Counted from the stretch's first letter, positions 48,434-59,774 are shown. The stretch: 64,000 nt of DNA from Telmatactis stephensoni (GCA_029948255.1 JALIZF010001625.1:62001-126000); one strand, 5' to 3'. The notes: a model not told the origin generated them from the letters alone. Numbers and translations: made by a program.

Positions 48434-50719
48434 GGGTTGATTGATTGATTGATTGTTTGATTGATTGATCGATCGATCGATTGATTGATTGATTTTTTGA
48501 AATCACTGTGTATTTTTTAAGAACACTACTCTGACTCTGTATTTTTATGCTAAAGCAGCTTTTTTTGGAAATATCTAATTGCTTAAAAATTGGTAAAATA
48601 AAGCGAATTATTAAAAAAACATTGATCTGGCATCTGGGTTTTTGTTTATGAAATTGGCAAATCGCGCGTTTGGGATAGGAAGTGAGAATTTGATCTTTGA
48701 TTAAAATTGAAATTTATAAAGATGTAAATCTGATTTTAAACTGCTTTCGTGATTTTTTTATTATTTTTTTATTATTTTTTGTTTTTGTTTTTGTTGTTTT
48801 ACTCGGACCAATTCAATTTCCTTTACAAATTACAGCGGTTTGCAGCGGAGCGTTTAATGCAAACTGTTTCAGCGTTTGTTTTTCGCGTTTGAACTCTACG
48901 TTGTCAGGGTAAGTTTCGATTGTTTCTAGGGGGCGGAGACTACGTTTCGCACGTTTCGCACGTGCTTTTGAAGTATTTCTCTCGTCTTGATCTTCACACT
49001 CTATATGGCAACTCAATCATCGGCTGAGTTGCTGGCTGATATAGGCTCAGATTTGAGCCTATGGCTGATACAGATACAGAATCGTTGGGAAGCTCGCCAT
49101 AGTCGTATAGCACATCTGCGATGTCCGAATAAGAAATGGACGGTTTAATTTCTGTGTCTTTAGGGTCTCTATCAAGTGCAAACCGCCGTCGGATAAGCTG
49201 CTGTTTGCTCCTCCTTGACGTTTCATGGGACTTAACGTGTTATTTTGACAATATTGGTTCCATATTTTTGAAACCACAGCAGACGATATGTTAAGGCTTC
49301 TAGCGATTTCTGTTTTAGTTCCTGGAAAAAATCCGGTCACAGCGTTTCCTCCACTTTTAAGTATTTTGTCAATGATGTTCGTTCTAATGTCCTGAGACAA
49401 AGCTTTTCCAGGACAATAAGTTCTTCCACTTTTACTGACTTTCCACATTTTTGTAGCGAAGTGAACTCAGCCGATGATTGAGTTGCCATATAGAGTGTGA
49501 AGATCAAGACGAGAGAAATACTTCAAAAGCACGTGCGAAACGTGCGAAACGTAGTCTCCGCCCCCTAGAAACAATCGAAACTTACCCTGACAACGTAGAG
49601 TTCAAACGCGAAAAACAAACGCTGAAACAGTTTGCATTAAACGCTCCGCTGCAAACCGCTGTAAAATAGGGAAGATTTAGAGATGATTTTTTATGCTTTT
49701 TCAAAATATCCTCTAGATCCTCTGGACAGTGATTGATTCCTAAGACGTTGCCGCCCCCCACCCACCCCCCCGAAGGGTAATCTTGGATCCGCCCTGCTTG
49801 CTCCTTCTACAATAACCGTTATTATTAACGATCTTCATGCAGGAGTGGCTCAATAATAACTAAATAATTGAGGCAATGTAACGTTGATATTATGGTGCAT
49901 ATCAAGAAATGTGTTGCGATTTTCGGGCTTCCTGTGGTAAACAAACTGCCGGTCCCTGATTCTACACTTTTCCAGTCCTTTTTCGGCCAAAATCAAGATG
50001 GCTGACTTGGTTAGCATGTTTTCACTCGAATGGCTGTAAATTTAGATGGAATTTTTGATGGAAATTTGGATGAAATTTTTGGAATTTTTGAAGAAAATCG
50101 CTTTTTTCGTGATGAAAATTTATTCCAACTTCCAAATATGGTAAGTACAAATTTCCTTCCTTTCCTTGGAAGAAGGAGCTCGCGTGAGCTCGAGCGCTCT
50201 AACAGAACATTTTTATCAGGAATTTCTTGATATGTTTATCATATACGTAAGTATATTTCATACCTGGCTCAGTTTTATTATTTATCAGGTGAAATATCAT
50301 TCCTTCACGAGAAGATGTTCTGAATTCCAACTGAAGATTCAAGGTCTTGATGCTAAGGCTAATATTATCTGTAGGAAAAAAATCATTCGCTTAATTGGTT
50401 GATGTTCAGTTAGTGTATGATCGCATTCAATAAGACTTGGGCTGGGACACTGAAAAACTTAATGGTCTGCAACAACAACAACAACTATAACTTACTCTAA
50501 AAACAACAATGACAATAACAACATCATTATCAACAACAACAACTCAGCAACACAACAACGTAACGACAGGAACAACTATACCTTACTCTAAAAACAACAC
50601 TAATGACAACAACAACAACAACATCATCAACAGCAACAACAACAACATTATCAACAACAACAATACTCAATAACGTAACGACAGCAACAACTATAACTTA
50701 CTCTAAAAACAACATTAAT

Positions 50720-50751
<32 letters not shown>

Positions 50752-53700
50752 TAAGCAACAACAAGAGCAGCTTAACAACAACTTAAAAACAGCTAAACAA
50801 CAGCGTAACGACAGCCACAACAATAACTTACTCTAAAAGCAACAATAACGACAACAACAACAACATCATCAACAAAAGCAGCTTAAAAACAACTTAATTA
50901 ACAACAACTAAACAACAACAACAACAGCGCAACGACAGCCACGACAATAACTTACTATAAAAACAACAATAACGATATTAGCATCAGCAGCAGGCATAAA
51001 AAAAACAAGTAACAACCAAAAACAAGCAATCCAAACAAAGTATAGTGCAAAACAAAAGATAAAAAATAAACATAAAAACAATACAGCAATCAAGGCAATT
51101 TTTTTGCGAAATATAAAATCAAATGACATTGTAGAAGAAAATCTTACATACCAAACTTCACCCATGAAGATCCATTCAATCCAAACCCTGCTGATACAGA
51201 AGAACTTATGCAACCTCGTGTTCGATACTTCATATCAGGTTTTGTTAAATCAAAATCATGCATGGTTTTGCCTGTACTGGTATCAATGTCCTTAACACAA
51301 CCACTAAAGCCACTTCTTTGGGTAACTAGTGGATGGAGAACCACATCTGATGGCACGCCACCAATAAACATTGGACCAGTAAGATTTAAGAGTTTTTTGA
51401 TTGTCGAGTCGTTGGCCTTATGATATTCTTTGGTTTCTGGTACAAGGAAGGCTGCCATGTTTGGAGTGTGTAGAAGGTTGACCTAAAAAAGCGTAATATT
51501 TAGAAAATTTAACCATTAGAGTCAGGCACGATTAAGTAATACTTGGACCAAAAAAGCTCAGTTTTACAAGAACGAAACACGGGAAAAGTTATTGAATAAT
51601 TTTGCTGGGGGCGCTGTCTAAGATGTACAATTTTGACAATGAAGTACAAGAATTTTGCGCGAAAACGTACGACGGTAAACATGGCTAATTATTCAACGAT
51701 CGCTGAAGTCTAAAATACCCTTATCGCATCCAATTTACACAATAAATTCACGTAAAGTGTTGCCAATGGCTTTCACTGCTTAATGTATACCTTATATATA
51801 TATATAAATTCAGCGCCCATAATATAACTCAAAAGTGCGGAGTTCTGGTACTTTTAACAACTTTCTATTGACTTTGACGTGTGATATTTTCCCATCTGGG
51901 GTGCCTTCGATTTAAATAATCATCGACAGCGCACTAGCGGTAGGTAGACTGCCTACGTCTCAGTTGTCTCAGTATTTCGGTAGAACATAATTTTGAAGAA
52001 CGTGATCGCCAAATGTTCCGTGTTAACATAAACATTCGATCCATATGCAAATAATTTCAAGCCAAAAACACAGACATGCGCAGACAAATTGTATACATGC
52101 TTGGTGTGGGATAAATAGTTATACAATGGTTTCTTGTGGTACACCGTGGATATCCCACTCGTCACTTGTATTTTCTTCGTATACATATTCTGGCGCGAAA
52201 AGGCTCGTGTGTATACTAGAAAATACAAGTGACTCTTTAAGTGACTCTTGGGATATTCAATGCACTCGAAACCGTTGTATAACTAGTATGTATTGTACTG
52301 TACATGCATACCACTTATTAGATATTTTCTTGTGTATTACGGGCTGATATTTTACAAGTCACGTATGTATTTTGCCGAGCCTTTAGGCGAGGCAAAATGC
52401 GAGCGATGAGTAAAATGTCAGCCCGTAATACACAAGAAATATCTAATAAAGGATTTATTATACAATTTCATTTTTTGCTGTGTTTTTAAACAGTATTTTT
52501 TATCAAAACAGCCCTTTTTGCCAACAAGCGCGCGCGGAAAACCGTCAAACAGGTTTGAAGTCTTGACGTCATACAAGACCGAATACGCAAATCGGATTTC
52601 TAGAGGGTATCACCGTCCTATATTGGCCCTCAAATGATACCTCATTTGGTAAATTTACATCACAATTGTATAATAATGTGCGTTATTAAATTGTATTGTG
52701 TTGTGTTTACCCTTATGAAATTACGTGAAATTCTATTCACATAATCAATCGTAGATTCCATTTCAAGATGTCCAGGGTTTATATAGACTTGGTACTTTAA
52801 ACGCCCTTCAATAAACTCCAAGGAAACAAATTGCTGAGGGTTCCTTAGGTTATCTGCTCTGTAAAGTGCAAGACCATTGGCTGATAGGGGTTTTACCATC
52901 ATTTCAAGCCAAAAGCTGGAAAATTGAAAATAGTCATTACAGCAATGAAATTGGCTTTTTGAAAAGAAGCGTAGAGCAAACAGGACCTAGAGACCAAATA
53001 CTAAGAGAGCGAAAATCAGTATTGATGTCTGTGCGATGTTCGTGGCGAGTAAGGCTATTTTTAGTAACGTTGCCATCGCGCGTGCAAGGCTCTCAAACAA
53101 TAGAATTTGATTTTGACTTGCGAGCAGACGTGACCGTTTGCTTTCGATTTTTGAATTCTATTGTTTAAGAACCTTGTGCGCGCGATGGCAACGTTACTAA
53201 AAATAGCCTTAGTCGCCGCGAACATCGCACAAACATCAATACTGAGTTTCGCTCTCTTAGTATTCGCTCTCTTGGCATCTTGACAGGACTTAAATATTTT
53301 GAAGTGTATGTGGAACACACATGTGCTTCTCGTGAACTTAATATGATTTCCCTTTCCCTTTTCACTATCATTCCATCTCCTTTTGTTCTAGATTTGAAAA
53401 TACTCGACTACAGTCATCATATACATGATTTTAGACAACCACTGAATGTTTGATGATAATGATGATGATGATGATAATAATGATGATGATGATTATGATG
53501 ATAGCGATGATGATCTAGTTAATATAAATGATTTCAATTATCCCCACTATAAAGATACGATCCAATGCCAAGAAAGTAAAATACTTCCTTACAGTTCAGT
53601 ATAAGGAACGCTCGCCAATGAAAATTCAGCGTAGCTTTGTAAGTTTGGATTGGAAGCCAAAGCGCTTGAGAATCCAATCTGCTTTTGATCTTGTGAGAAA

Positions 53701-56700
53701 AAGATTGGCCCTGCAGGTGCTGCACACGATGGCAGTGGGGGAGGTGGTGGCTTGGCGGGAAGAACACCACCTTTGATGACGTTGACAGACTTTTGAGCAA
53801 ACAGGTTGATATTACTGTCGACAAACAATTAGAAGATAAATAAGGGGAAGATAATTAGCTAATATGCAAAACGAGCAAGGGACTGGGTACTACTTTCTCT
53901 ATGCAATTAAGAAGTACACCCCATAACATGAAAAAGCACATCAAAATATACAAGATTACAAAGCCATTGTAATTTGTGGAATACTGGTTGAGTAATTCGT
54001 TTGGGGGGTTGTCACTGATTGTTTTTATACCAATTCAATTTATATTCAATTCCCAAGTGTGTACAAAAGTCTTCTGTAATATCACTGCAAATCTACACGC
54101 CCGCATTCAACCGATGAAGATCGTAGTAGCGCGATCGAAACGTCAAAAACTTTGGTATAAAAACAATCAGTGACAACCCCAAAAACGAATTATAACTATG
54201 CCTGATTACTCGATTTTCAAACTTATTGGTTGAGTAGCAGCCATTCAAATAAGTTAAAAATGACAAAATAGAATGTATGATTGGCGGACACAGTGTCCAC
54301 AAAGATCAGTTCCTTGTGATTTTAAGAATCTCTGAAAGGCTACTGCAGCGGAAATATCCGACCAGTTACAATAAGAATTGGAAATCTTGTATATTTCAAT
54401 GCTTATTCATGTTGCAGGATTTTATCTTATTAATCAACTAGTATCCAGTCCCTACTCGTATTGCACTTGGATAATAAATATATTTACAAAAAACTAAAAG
54501 ATGCGAAAGTGAGTTAAATGCATAGTATTTGGTCCAATCTCCTAGTCATGAAGTATTTGAAGGGGTAGCTGTGAAAACTACCTAAGTGACTCAGTTTAAA
54601 AGCGCAGGTTTGGGTCAGTTTGACACCATTTTGGTATATGACTCGACTTTCCCAAAATCTTATTCATCTTCACGAGTACCTCTTCCTTGTTCGCGAAATC
54701 AGCCTGAAAACAGCAATTTCACCCAATATTTCAATTCGTATTCGATTTCGGTATTTATAATAACATAAAATCCATCGTTTTGACTACTCGATCTATATCC
54801 CAAACAAAACTTTTGATCTATTAATTACCAAACTCCTTTACACGTGCTCGTTCAAGAATTATAACAAAAATTTCGCTCAAATCCCTTGTTCCTCCAATTC
54901 TTATAGGTTTTCTTACTTGTTATTTATCATGAAGTATTTCATTGCGCCCTCGAAACACGTCGTTACAGCTGCTTTAAGGGGGATTTTCTCTTCAGGGGGG
55001 ACACCACCCACGAATAACGGTGTATTTAGTCTTAATGGATTTCCCCTTGCTGTACCAAACCAACCAGTGTGCACGTGAGAGCCATTTACATACAACGAAT
55101 ACCTGTGGAATACAAAGGAATAATTACTGTATGGGTTCAAGAGCAGTTTAGAAGATACTAGGTAAAGACTGTCTCGCAGACAACCTGATGACTAGGAGAA
55201 AAAGTGATAAAAACATGCACACGCATTTCAAACGAATATCATCAATTTACGGGTAAATCAATGGATAAAGAAAGAAAGAGAGAGAAAAAAGATGGAAAGA
55301 AAGAAAAAAAGAAAACAGATAGATAAAAAGATAATAAGAAAGATAGAAAGAAAGAAAGAATGGATGAAGGAAAGAAAGAAAGAAAGAAGGAAGGAAAGAA
55401 GGAAAGAAAGAGAGAAGGGAAGAAAGAAAGAAAGAAAGAATGAAAGAAAGAATGAAGATGATGACGGCATTTTTTATGCATTTTCGTTCATTTCAAAATA
55501 TATCAATTTATCAATTTATTCAATATTAAAAAGGCATTTTCAGCTAATCAGCCAATTAAGAGTTTTGAACAATAACAAAATCATTATTGGTAAAATAGTT
55601 TTTTGCCTTTGATCTACGCACTTACCCAGTATTCGTGCTGTTCATATAAACTACTCTCCACATATTATCACTAAAGGTAATACCACTTGTCACATATGGC
55701 TGCGCTTCACTACTGCTGCTATCATGTGTCAATATTTGTAGGTTGCCATGCCACAAGGCCATGTATAAGTAGATTGTCTTACTACTGACCTTGAAGGGAA
55801 AATAATAGACCATTTCACGGTTTTCGTGGCTCAACCTCAGCCTCGACATCGCGGTGTAATATATTCTTTAGAAATTATCTACAGCCTATGGTAATGTAAT
55901 GAATGTACACACCAACAAACAATCGAAACACTTTAAAATTCCATGGGCTGTACTCAAATTCTAAGGAATATATTACACGCTGTCGAGGCTGAGGTTGAGC
56001 CACGACAACAGTGAAATCATGTATTGAGAATGTTGCGAACTTTAATTAGAAAAGAGTGTAGGGTGATTCCATAGAACTGTTGGGAACGCAACACGATAAA
56101 ATGACGTTCACGCTCACTACACGACACATCACGCTCACGTTTGCTCTCATAACACGACACATCACGCTCAAGGAAAAAGGTTGAAATTATGTAAATTTTT
56201 ATTGCAGTTGAGATATAAGTGATAACATAGAGCTGTAGAAATACAACACCATCCATATCACGATATCTTAGCGGTTAAGACGCGTTCACATATAGGACAA
56301 CACAGACATTACATACGGTATGTGATGTCACATACGCCAAGTTTTTACCATTCAAAATATGCGCTCATTTTTTCACAAGTAAACATAGACCACTTTCAAA
56401 AATGGCGGCCTAGTACACGAGAACGAGGCCACAAAGGCCTTGTTACCAGAAAATAAGTTTGGTAACACTTCTGTTGCTATCAAAGACGATGTATTCCCCT
56501 TCTTTTTCAAATACCTATTTTCTGTGCATTTTTACGGAATATACTTAGACTCATTATATGCCATGATAATTTTGGAGGCCTTTCTGGCCTCGTTCTCGTG
56601 AACAATGAGCCCACCATTTATGAAAGTCGTCTATATTGACTGGGTTTTGAGATTTATTTATTTTATTTTATTTATTATACTTTACCCCCTAGGGGCGGGT

Positions 56701-59588
56701 AACCCACAACGGTTTACCAATTACTGCAGTCAAAAAGGAAAGTCATCAACACCCAATTAAAATTCTGATGCTAGAAGCGAAAGGAAAATGTATGCTTAAT
56801 TGTTTTACCTTTGCAGCACTGTACAAAAGGAGTCCAGTTTTCTTTGACGTCTTGAAGGTGAATGCTAAGCTTGTGGCAGTCGAAGGAACACTATTTATAG
56901 CCACATACGAACAAACATTTGTGTCTTCAGTGTAACCATAGAAACGAGCCGCCCCTGGTTCAACCTAAATAGAAATACACCAAGATTTTGCACAGTATGA
57001 TCTTTTTTTTGTCCTTTTTTCTTGTTTATTCTTTTTCTGTCTTTTAATCCTTTTTTTATTTCTTCCTGCTTTCCATCCATCCATCCATCCATCCGTCGTC
57101 CGTCCGTCCGTCCATCTATCTATTTATCGATCCTTTCTTAATTCCTTCCTTCCTTCCTTCCTTTCAAAGTATCTCAACATCAGATTTGTCACGTACCTTT
57201 CCAGCAATGACATCTTTTGTTAACACTCCTTTCCTGGCAACAGATTCCTCAAATGATACAGTCTGGCGTTCAGTTGATCCTTTGGTTTTTATTTTTGCAT
57301 CTTTCATATCTCCAGTAAAAGCATTCCTTACCCGGAAACTCTCGGTGCTGAAATATAAAACGCAAAGGTTACAAAATTGACACTACTATCACACGCAGGG
57401 GTCATAATCTTCGAAAACAAACACTGAAGATACATGTAGCTATTTGCAAAAACACCGAACTTTTCAAACTACTAAACTCGCTGAGGCCGAAATGGGCATT
57501 AGGAAATCTGTTGCAGGCTACTCCTTCTTTGGGTTTCCTGTGGCATCCAACGGGAAGACTGGGGATACTCCTTTCCCAGACTATCCTTGGTTACCACAGG
57601 AAGCCCAAAAGAAAAAAGGAGTTGCCTGCAGAGGAAGTCATCAGCAGATGGATTGCGTCCACTTTAGACTCTTAAAAAAGTTCACTGTAAGGTTTTACTC
57701 ACCTGTTAGGTGGAACGCTACCATACACGACAAAATCCGCTTGAGGTACCGATTTTATATTAGTCGAGTTTGTATAGCTGTCAACGGTGTCATTGTAACT
57801 AGTAATGTTAAAAGCAGCCAAACCATTCTTGTGTTCATACGAGAAATGAACCCAGACTCCTTTATTGTACTTGGTGCTAAAATATGAAAGAAAAAATATG
57901 ATGACCAATGAAACAAAAGCTATTATTTCCATTTAATTACGCACTAATTAAGTTGTAAAATCAAGACTCCCTTCTTCCTATTCCTCTAAGGGGCCACTGA
58001 ATTGCAAACTACATTTCGAAAAAACATGTTAATATTTTTCCTTGCCATTACAGGTTACAGGTATACGAAAGAAATACTATTGACTATGGCAGCCATACAC
58101 CAACAGGGGAACTCCCATTAAAACTATATATATATATAGTATCCCCATACAAAACATTGCTGCCTCTCTATCTAACCCTTTCCGGCTGCACGTTCCATAG
58201 ACCACACCCCTAAATACGGCTGCGTAGACTCCTGCACCCCATGGTAAAGAAAACGCATATTTTTCTCATATTTCTCGAAGACAAAAGAATAACTCGCAGA
58301 TTTGCAATCCACGAGTAAAAACGCGGATTTGCAACCCATGTGAATAACCGTATAAAAGATGCGTTTTCACATTAATGTGGATGACGTGGCCTAAAATTAA
58401 TTAGGGACGGACCATAAGAAAAGTGATGGGGGGAATTTTCAGCTTGTATGAATATGTTTTCCTTCTGCAAGAAATTTTTTCCTCTCTTTTTCCTTTGCAT
58501 GTGTGAATTTTTTTGGTCCCCCCCCATCACTTTTCTAATGGTCCGTCCCTTAGCGCTAATCCTTACCCTGTACTACTCCCAAGAGTGACCACCGTAGATT
58601 GATTTCTAACTTCCACGTAAAGGCGTCCTTCCTCCAGATAAGCAATCCAATAGGTAGGATTTGTATATAATGCCATCAAAACACAGTCACTTTCAAATGT
58701 CCTGAAGTACAATTCTACTTCGAAATCTTCAAAATCAAATGAGTCAGCGTCCTGTATAATGTAACTGTTTTCTCCGGAGAAGGTTACAGCTGCTCCATCG
58801 TTTGCGAGGAACATGTTAGGGTGCTCTGGTAGTACCAGTTCGGTAGTGTAATTGTCATTTGAAATAGAATAGCTCAGTAGGTTATAGTTGTATTCATCTA
58901 CCACAAGACTGGAGAAGTCACAACTGTATTCACTACCATGTGATAGAGTTTCGTCATACTGTTGATTTTAATACAAATGAAAACGGCCATATTAGACTTA
59001 AGTTTCTCGTGGAGAGAGGGGTTGTTTGTTTTTTTATCATGCTGGGGGTGGTAGTGGGCCGGGAGTTTCTGCTACTCCCCATTTCCTAAAATAACTAAAG
59101 GTGTTCTTCTACCAAAGTTTCTCGTCATGCCTTGTCTTGTCATGCTATGATAGACTATAGACTATAGTGTCACGCTATGATGGACTATAGTGTCACGCTA
59201 TGATAGATTATAGCGTCACGTTATGTTAGACTAGGGTCACGCTATGATATACTATAATGTCACGCCATGATAGACTATAGTGGTACGATATGATAGACTA
59301 CAAGGGTAAAAAAAATCGGATTATGTAGTACAGTCCCCTTTGCCTTCTCTCAAGACCTGATTTTCTATGTAAAGTCAGGTCCTGGAATCACATATTTCCT
59401 TTCAACTTGAATGATACTCGGGAAGGAGATGGAGGGTTTGAAATTAAGGAGACCATACCTCTCCAATGAAAATATCTTGATCATTCGAGGTGAAATCAAT
59501 TTCACTGCTGTAGTTGTACCCAGCGTTGTTTTTAACAGTATTGGACTGAGACGGACTCTCTACTGTTAAAGTGCCAATCGATCCTTGC
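45922..59588 (-). CDS. Laminin-alpha-like protein, C-terminal five LG domains (5' partial)
   Basis: Exons in coding order: 59459-59588, 58567-58958, 57703-57876, 57197-57347, 56809-56964, 55626-55789, 54917-55102, 53593-53814, 52711-52915, 51152-51482, 50264-50368, 47969-48009, 47270-47489, 45922-46079 (stop at 45924-45922). All have GT-AG borders and matching phases. The product is a string of laminin G modules: repeated -F-F-T-GLLLY-type strands, LYVGGLP/LFVGGVPP/MFIGGVPS turns and closing FSGCVKDI / FVGCIRNF motifs. Five LG units, a Pro-rich linker (KPPPPPLPSC) between the third and fourth, and a stop right after the last LG match the C-terminal layout of laminin alpha chains. These are basement-membrane proteins whose LG domains bind integrin, dystroglycan and sulphated glycans. 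Coiled-coil and short-arm exons would lie upstream, past 59588, and are not seen here. Other multi-LG proteins (agrin, perlecan) fit less well because EGF modules are absent between the LG units. Confidence 0.75.
46219..46868. repeat. (ACAGC/ACAGT)n pentanucleotide array
   Basis: About 650 bp of 5-bp units in which the fifth base alternates irregularly. It lies in the last laminin intron and generates long spurious frames on both strands (Cys/Ala/Val/Leu or Gln/His/Ser/Thr patterns). Confidence 0.95.
47571..47735 (+). mobile_element. tRNA-derived SINE with intact B box
   Basis: A tRNA-like head with GGTGGCATGATTCC (A-box-like) and GATCCGGGTTCGAGTCCCGG (B box GGTTCGAGTCC, 47630-47640). It is followed by the body TGAACTGAGTTTGTTTGATG and TTCTCTACCATGCCACGAGG. 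Same family as 8450-8615. It lies in a laminin intron, antisense to that gene. Confidence 0.75.
48170..48495. repeat. (GATT)n/(GATC)n microsatellite
   Basis: Tetranucleotide array with scattered GATC and GGTT variants in a laminin intron. Its minus strand reads as a Ser/Ile/Asn/Gln frame that is not a gene. Confidence 0.95.
48833..49661. mobile_element. Tc1/mariner-like element with 198-bp TIRs and paired-type domain
   Basis: Near-perfect inverted repeats 48833-49030 and 49464-49661 begin CAGCGGTTTGCAGCGGAGCG. TA lies directly outside both ends (48831-48832 and 49662-49663), the mariner-type target duplication. The interior holds one partial transposase-like frame (49059-49448, minus). There is no DDE catalytic domain, so it cannot move by itself. 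It sits in a laminin intron. Confidence 0.8.
49059..49448 (-). pseudogene. Paired-box-like DNA-binding domain of a transposase, truncated
   Basis: 129 codons from ATG at 49448. GRTYCPGKALSQDIRTNIID, then TEIARSLNISSAVVSKIWNQ and NNTLSPMKRQGGANSSL match in order the first helix-turn-helix (PAI) half of a paired domain: basic GR-PL-like start, IARxLxISxxxVSKI recognition helix, IxPxxxGG linker. After LKTQKLNRP the frame shifts. A second frame continues as SISYSDIADVL and DYGELPNDSVSVSA. The catalytic part is missing. Paired domains are thought to descend from Tc1-like transposases, so either a transposon relic or host capture could explain it. The TIRs and TA flanks favour the former. Confidence 0.65.
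50264..52915 (-). CDS. LG4 and start of LG5 (exons 9-11)
   Basis: Exons 52711-52915, 51152-51482 and 50264-50368. Exon 9 codes FWLEMMVKPLSANGLALYRA and FVSLEFIEGRLKYQVY. Exon 10 completes LG4 (GPMFIGGVPS, SGFSGCVKDI, closing Cys in RTRGCIS) and opens LG5 (FGLNGSSWVKF). Exon 11 is only 105 bp and was found through phase logic. It reads LNLQLEFRTSSREGMIFHLI, the classic first beta-strands of an LG module, and joins both neighbours in phase 1. Confidence 0.75.
50465..50990. repeat. (CAA)n-rich low-complexity region
   Basis: Interrupted CAA/CAG runs with a recurring AACTATAACTTACTCTAAAA-type segment (about 50485, 50575, 50690, 50820, 50945), so it is a loose ~100-bp higher-order repeat in a laminin intron. 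Confidence 0.8.
52117..52284. mobile_element. Palindromic MITE in laminin intron
   Basis: AGTTATACAATGGTTTC faces GAAACCGTTGTATAACT, and inside ACTTGTATTTTCTTCGTATA faces TATACTAGAAAATACAAGT. 168 bp, non-coding. Confidence 0.7.
52315..52449. mobile_element. Second palindromic MITE in the same intron
   Basis: TTATTAGATATTTTCTTGTG faces CACAAGAAATATCTAATAA, TATTACGGGCTGA faces TCAGCCCGTAATA, and a GCCGAGCCTTTAGGCGAGGC hairpin lies at the centre. 135 bp. Confidence 0.7.
52997..53264. mobile_element. CTAAAAATAGCCTTAG-family palindromic element
   Basis: Ends AATACTAAGAGAGCGAAA and its complement at 53247-53264. The arms contain AAGGCTATTTTTAGTAACGT and ACGTTACTAAAAATAGCCTT. Same family as 42765-43015 and the half copies in the triplicated block. 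It starts about 80 bp upstream of laminin exon 9 on the coding strand, leaving little room for that splice acceptor region. Confidence 0.7.
53455..53515. repeat. (GATGAT)n microsatellite
   Basis: Short GAT-based tract in a laminin intron. Confidence 0.85.
53593..55789 (-). CDS. LG3 remainder and linker to LG4 (exons 6-8)
   Basis: Exons 55626-55789, 54917-55102 and 53593-53814. They code IYLYMALWHGNLQILTHD, then NMWRVVYMN (the DG-WH-V position), SLYVNGSHVHTG, PLFVGGVPP and TCFEGAMKYFMI, completing LG3. Exon 53593-53814 then gives a Pro-rich linker (LPAKPPPPPLPSCAAP) and the first strand of LG4. The linker position equals the LG3-LG4 spacer of laminin alpha chains, which is cleaved in some vertebrate chains. 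No basic cleavage site is visible here. Confidence 0.75.
53993..54192. mobile_element. 200-bp TIR element with hammerhead-like core
   Basis: TAATTCGTTTGGGG and TTGTCACTGATTGTTTTTAT at the left are mirrored at the right by ATAAAAACAATCAGTGACAA and CCCCAAAAACGAATTA. Between the arms, 54111-54144 reads CCGATGA, then GATCG-loop-CGATC, then GAAACGTC, resembling a hammerhead core with one base changed in CTGATGA. Confidence 0.55.
55262..55460. repeat. (GAAA)n/(GGAA)n microsatellite
   Basis: Purine tract in a laminin intron. The open frames on both strands here are by-products. Confidence 0.9.
55811..56018. mobile_element. Palindromic MITE abutting laminin exon 6
   Basis: CATTTCACGGTTTTCGTGGC faces GCCACGACAACAGTGAAATC, and CTCAACCTCAGCCTCGACA faces TGTCGAGGCTGAGGTTGAG. 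208 bp, ending 21 bp from the acceptor of exon 55626-55789. Confidence 0.75.
56098..56175. repeat. Short direct repeat (ACACGACACATCACGCTCA)
   Basis: ACACGACACATCACGCTCA occurs twice about 38 bp apart in a laminin intron. Confidence 0.7.
56809..59588 (-). CDS. LG1 end, LG2 and LG3 start (exons 1-5 of this window)
   Basis: Exons 59459-59588, 58567-58958, 57703-57876, 57197-57347 and 56809-56964. The first ends with QDIFIGE, the xLyIGG turn of an LG module. The second holds a disulphide-type Cys near its start (SYSCDFSSL) and opens LG2 (FEVELYFRTFESDCVLMALY). The third and fourth carry GVWVHFSYEHKNG, VVYGSVPP and NAFTGDMKDAKI, the late strands of LG2. The fifth begins LG3 (LAFTFKTSKKTGLLLYSAAK). 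The 5' end enters in phase with one leading base, so at least one more exon lies upstream. Confidence 0.75.
57065..57170. repeat. (ATCC)n/(GTCC)n/(TTCC)n compound microsatellite
   Basis: Tetranucleotide tract in a laminin intron. It ends about 25 bp before exon 57197-57347. Confidence 0.85.
57510..57640. mobile_element. Small palindromic element of the TTTCCTGTGG family
   Basis: TTGCAGGCTACTCCTTCTTT and GGGTTTCCTGTGG face CCACAGGAAGCCC and AAAAAAGGAGTTGCCTGCA. Related ends are at 7648/7819 and 41936-41985. Confidence 0.65.
58404..58549. mobile_element. MITE with TTA target duplication
   Basis: Ends GGGACGGACCATAAGAAAAG and CTTTTCTAATGGTCCGTCCC are inverted repeats. TTA lies directly outside both (58401-58403 and 58550-58552), as in PIF/Harbinger-type insertions. 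146 bp, ending 14 bp from the donor side of exon 58567-58958. Confidence 0.75.
59125..59310. repeat. ~25-bp tandem repeat (TCACGCTATGATAGACTATA)
   Basis: Six or seven imperfect units in the first laminin intron of the window. Confidence 0.8.
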
Positions 59589-59774
59589 CTGAATAACAAG
59601 AAGAAATCAACTTAGGTCGTAGTAGGTAGGGATACGTTGAAACCGCCCATCCCAGGGAATCTTATTTTAAATTTATTTCACTCCTCTTGTACCAATTTTC
59701 TTCGTGGACACGATCTTTACAATGTATAGAAAGACGAAACTAGATCATAAAACAGCAGAAAGGAAGTTAGAAAT

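Noticed and set aside
48105..48506. 133-codon Ser/Ile/Asn/Gln frame
   Set aside because: Produced by the (GATT)n microsatellite.
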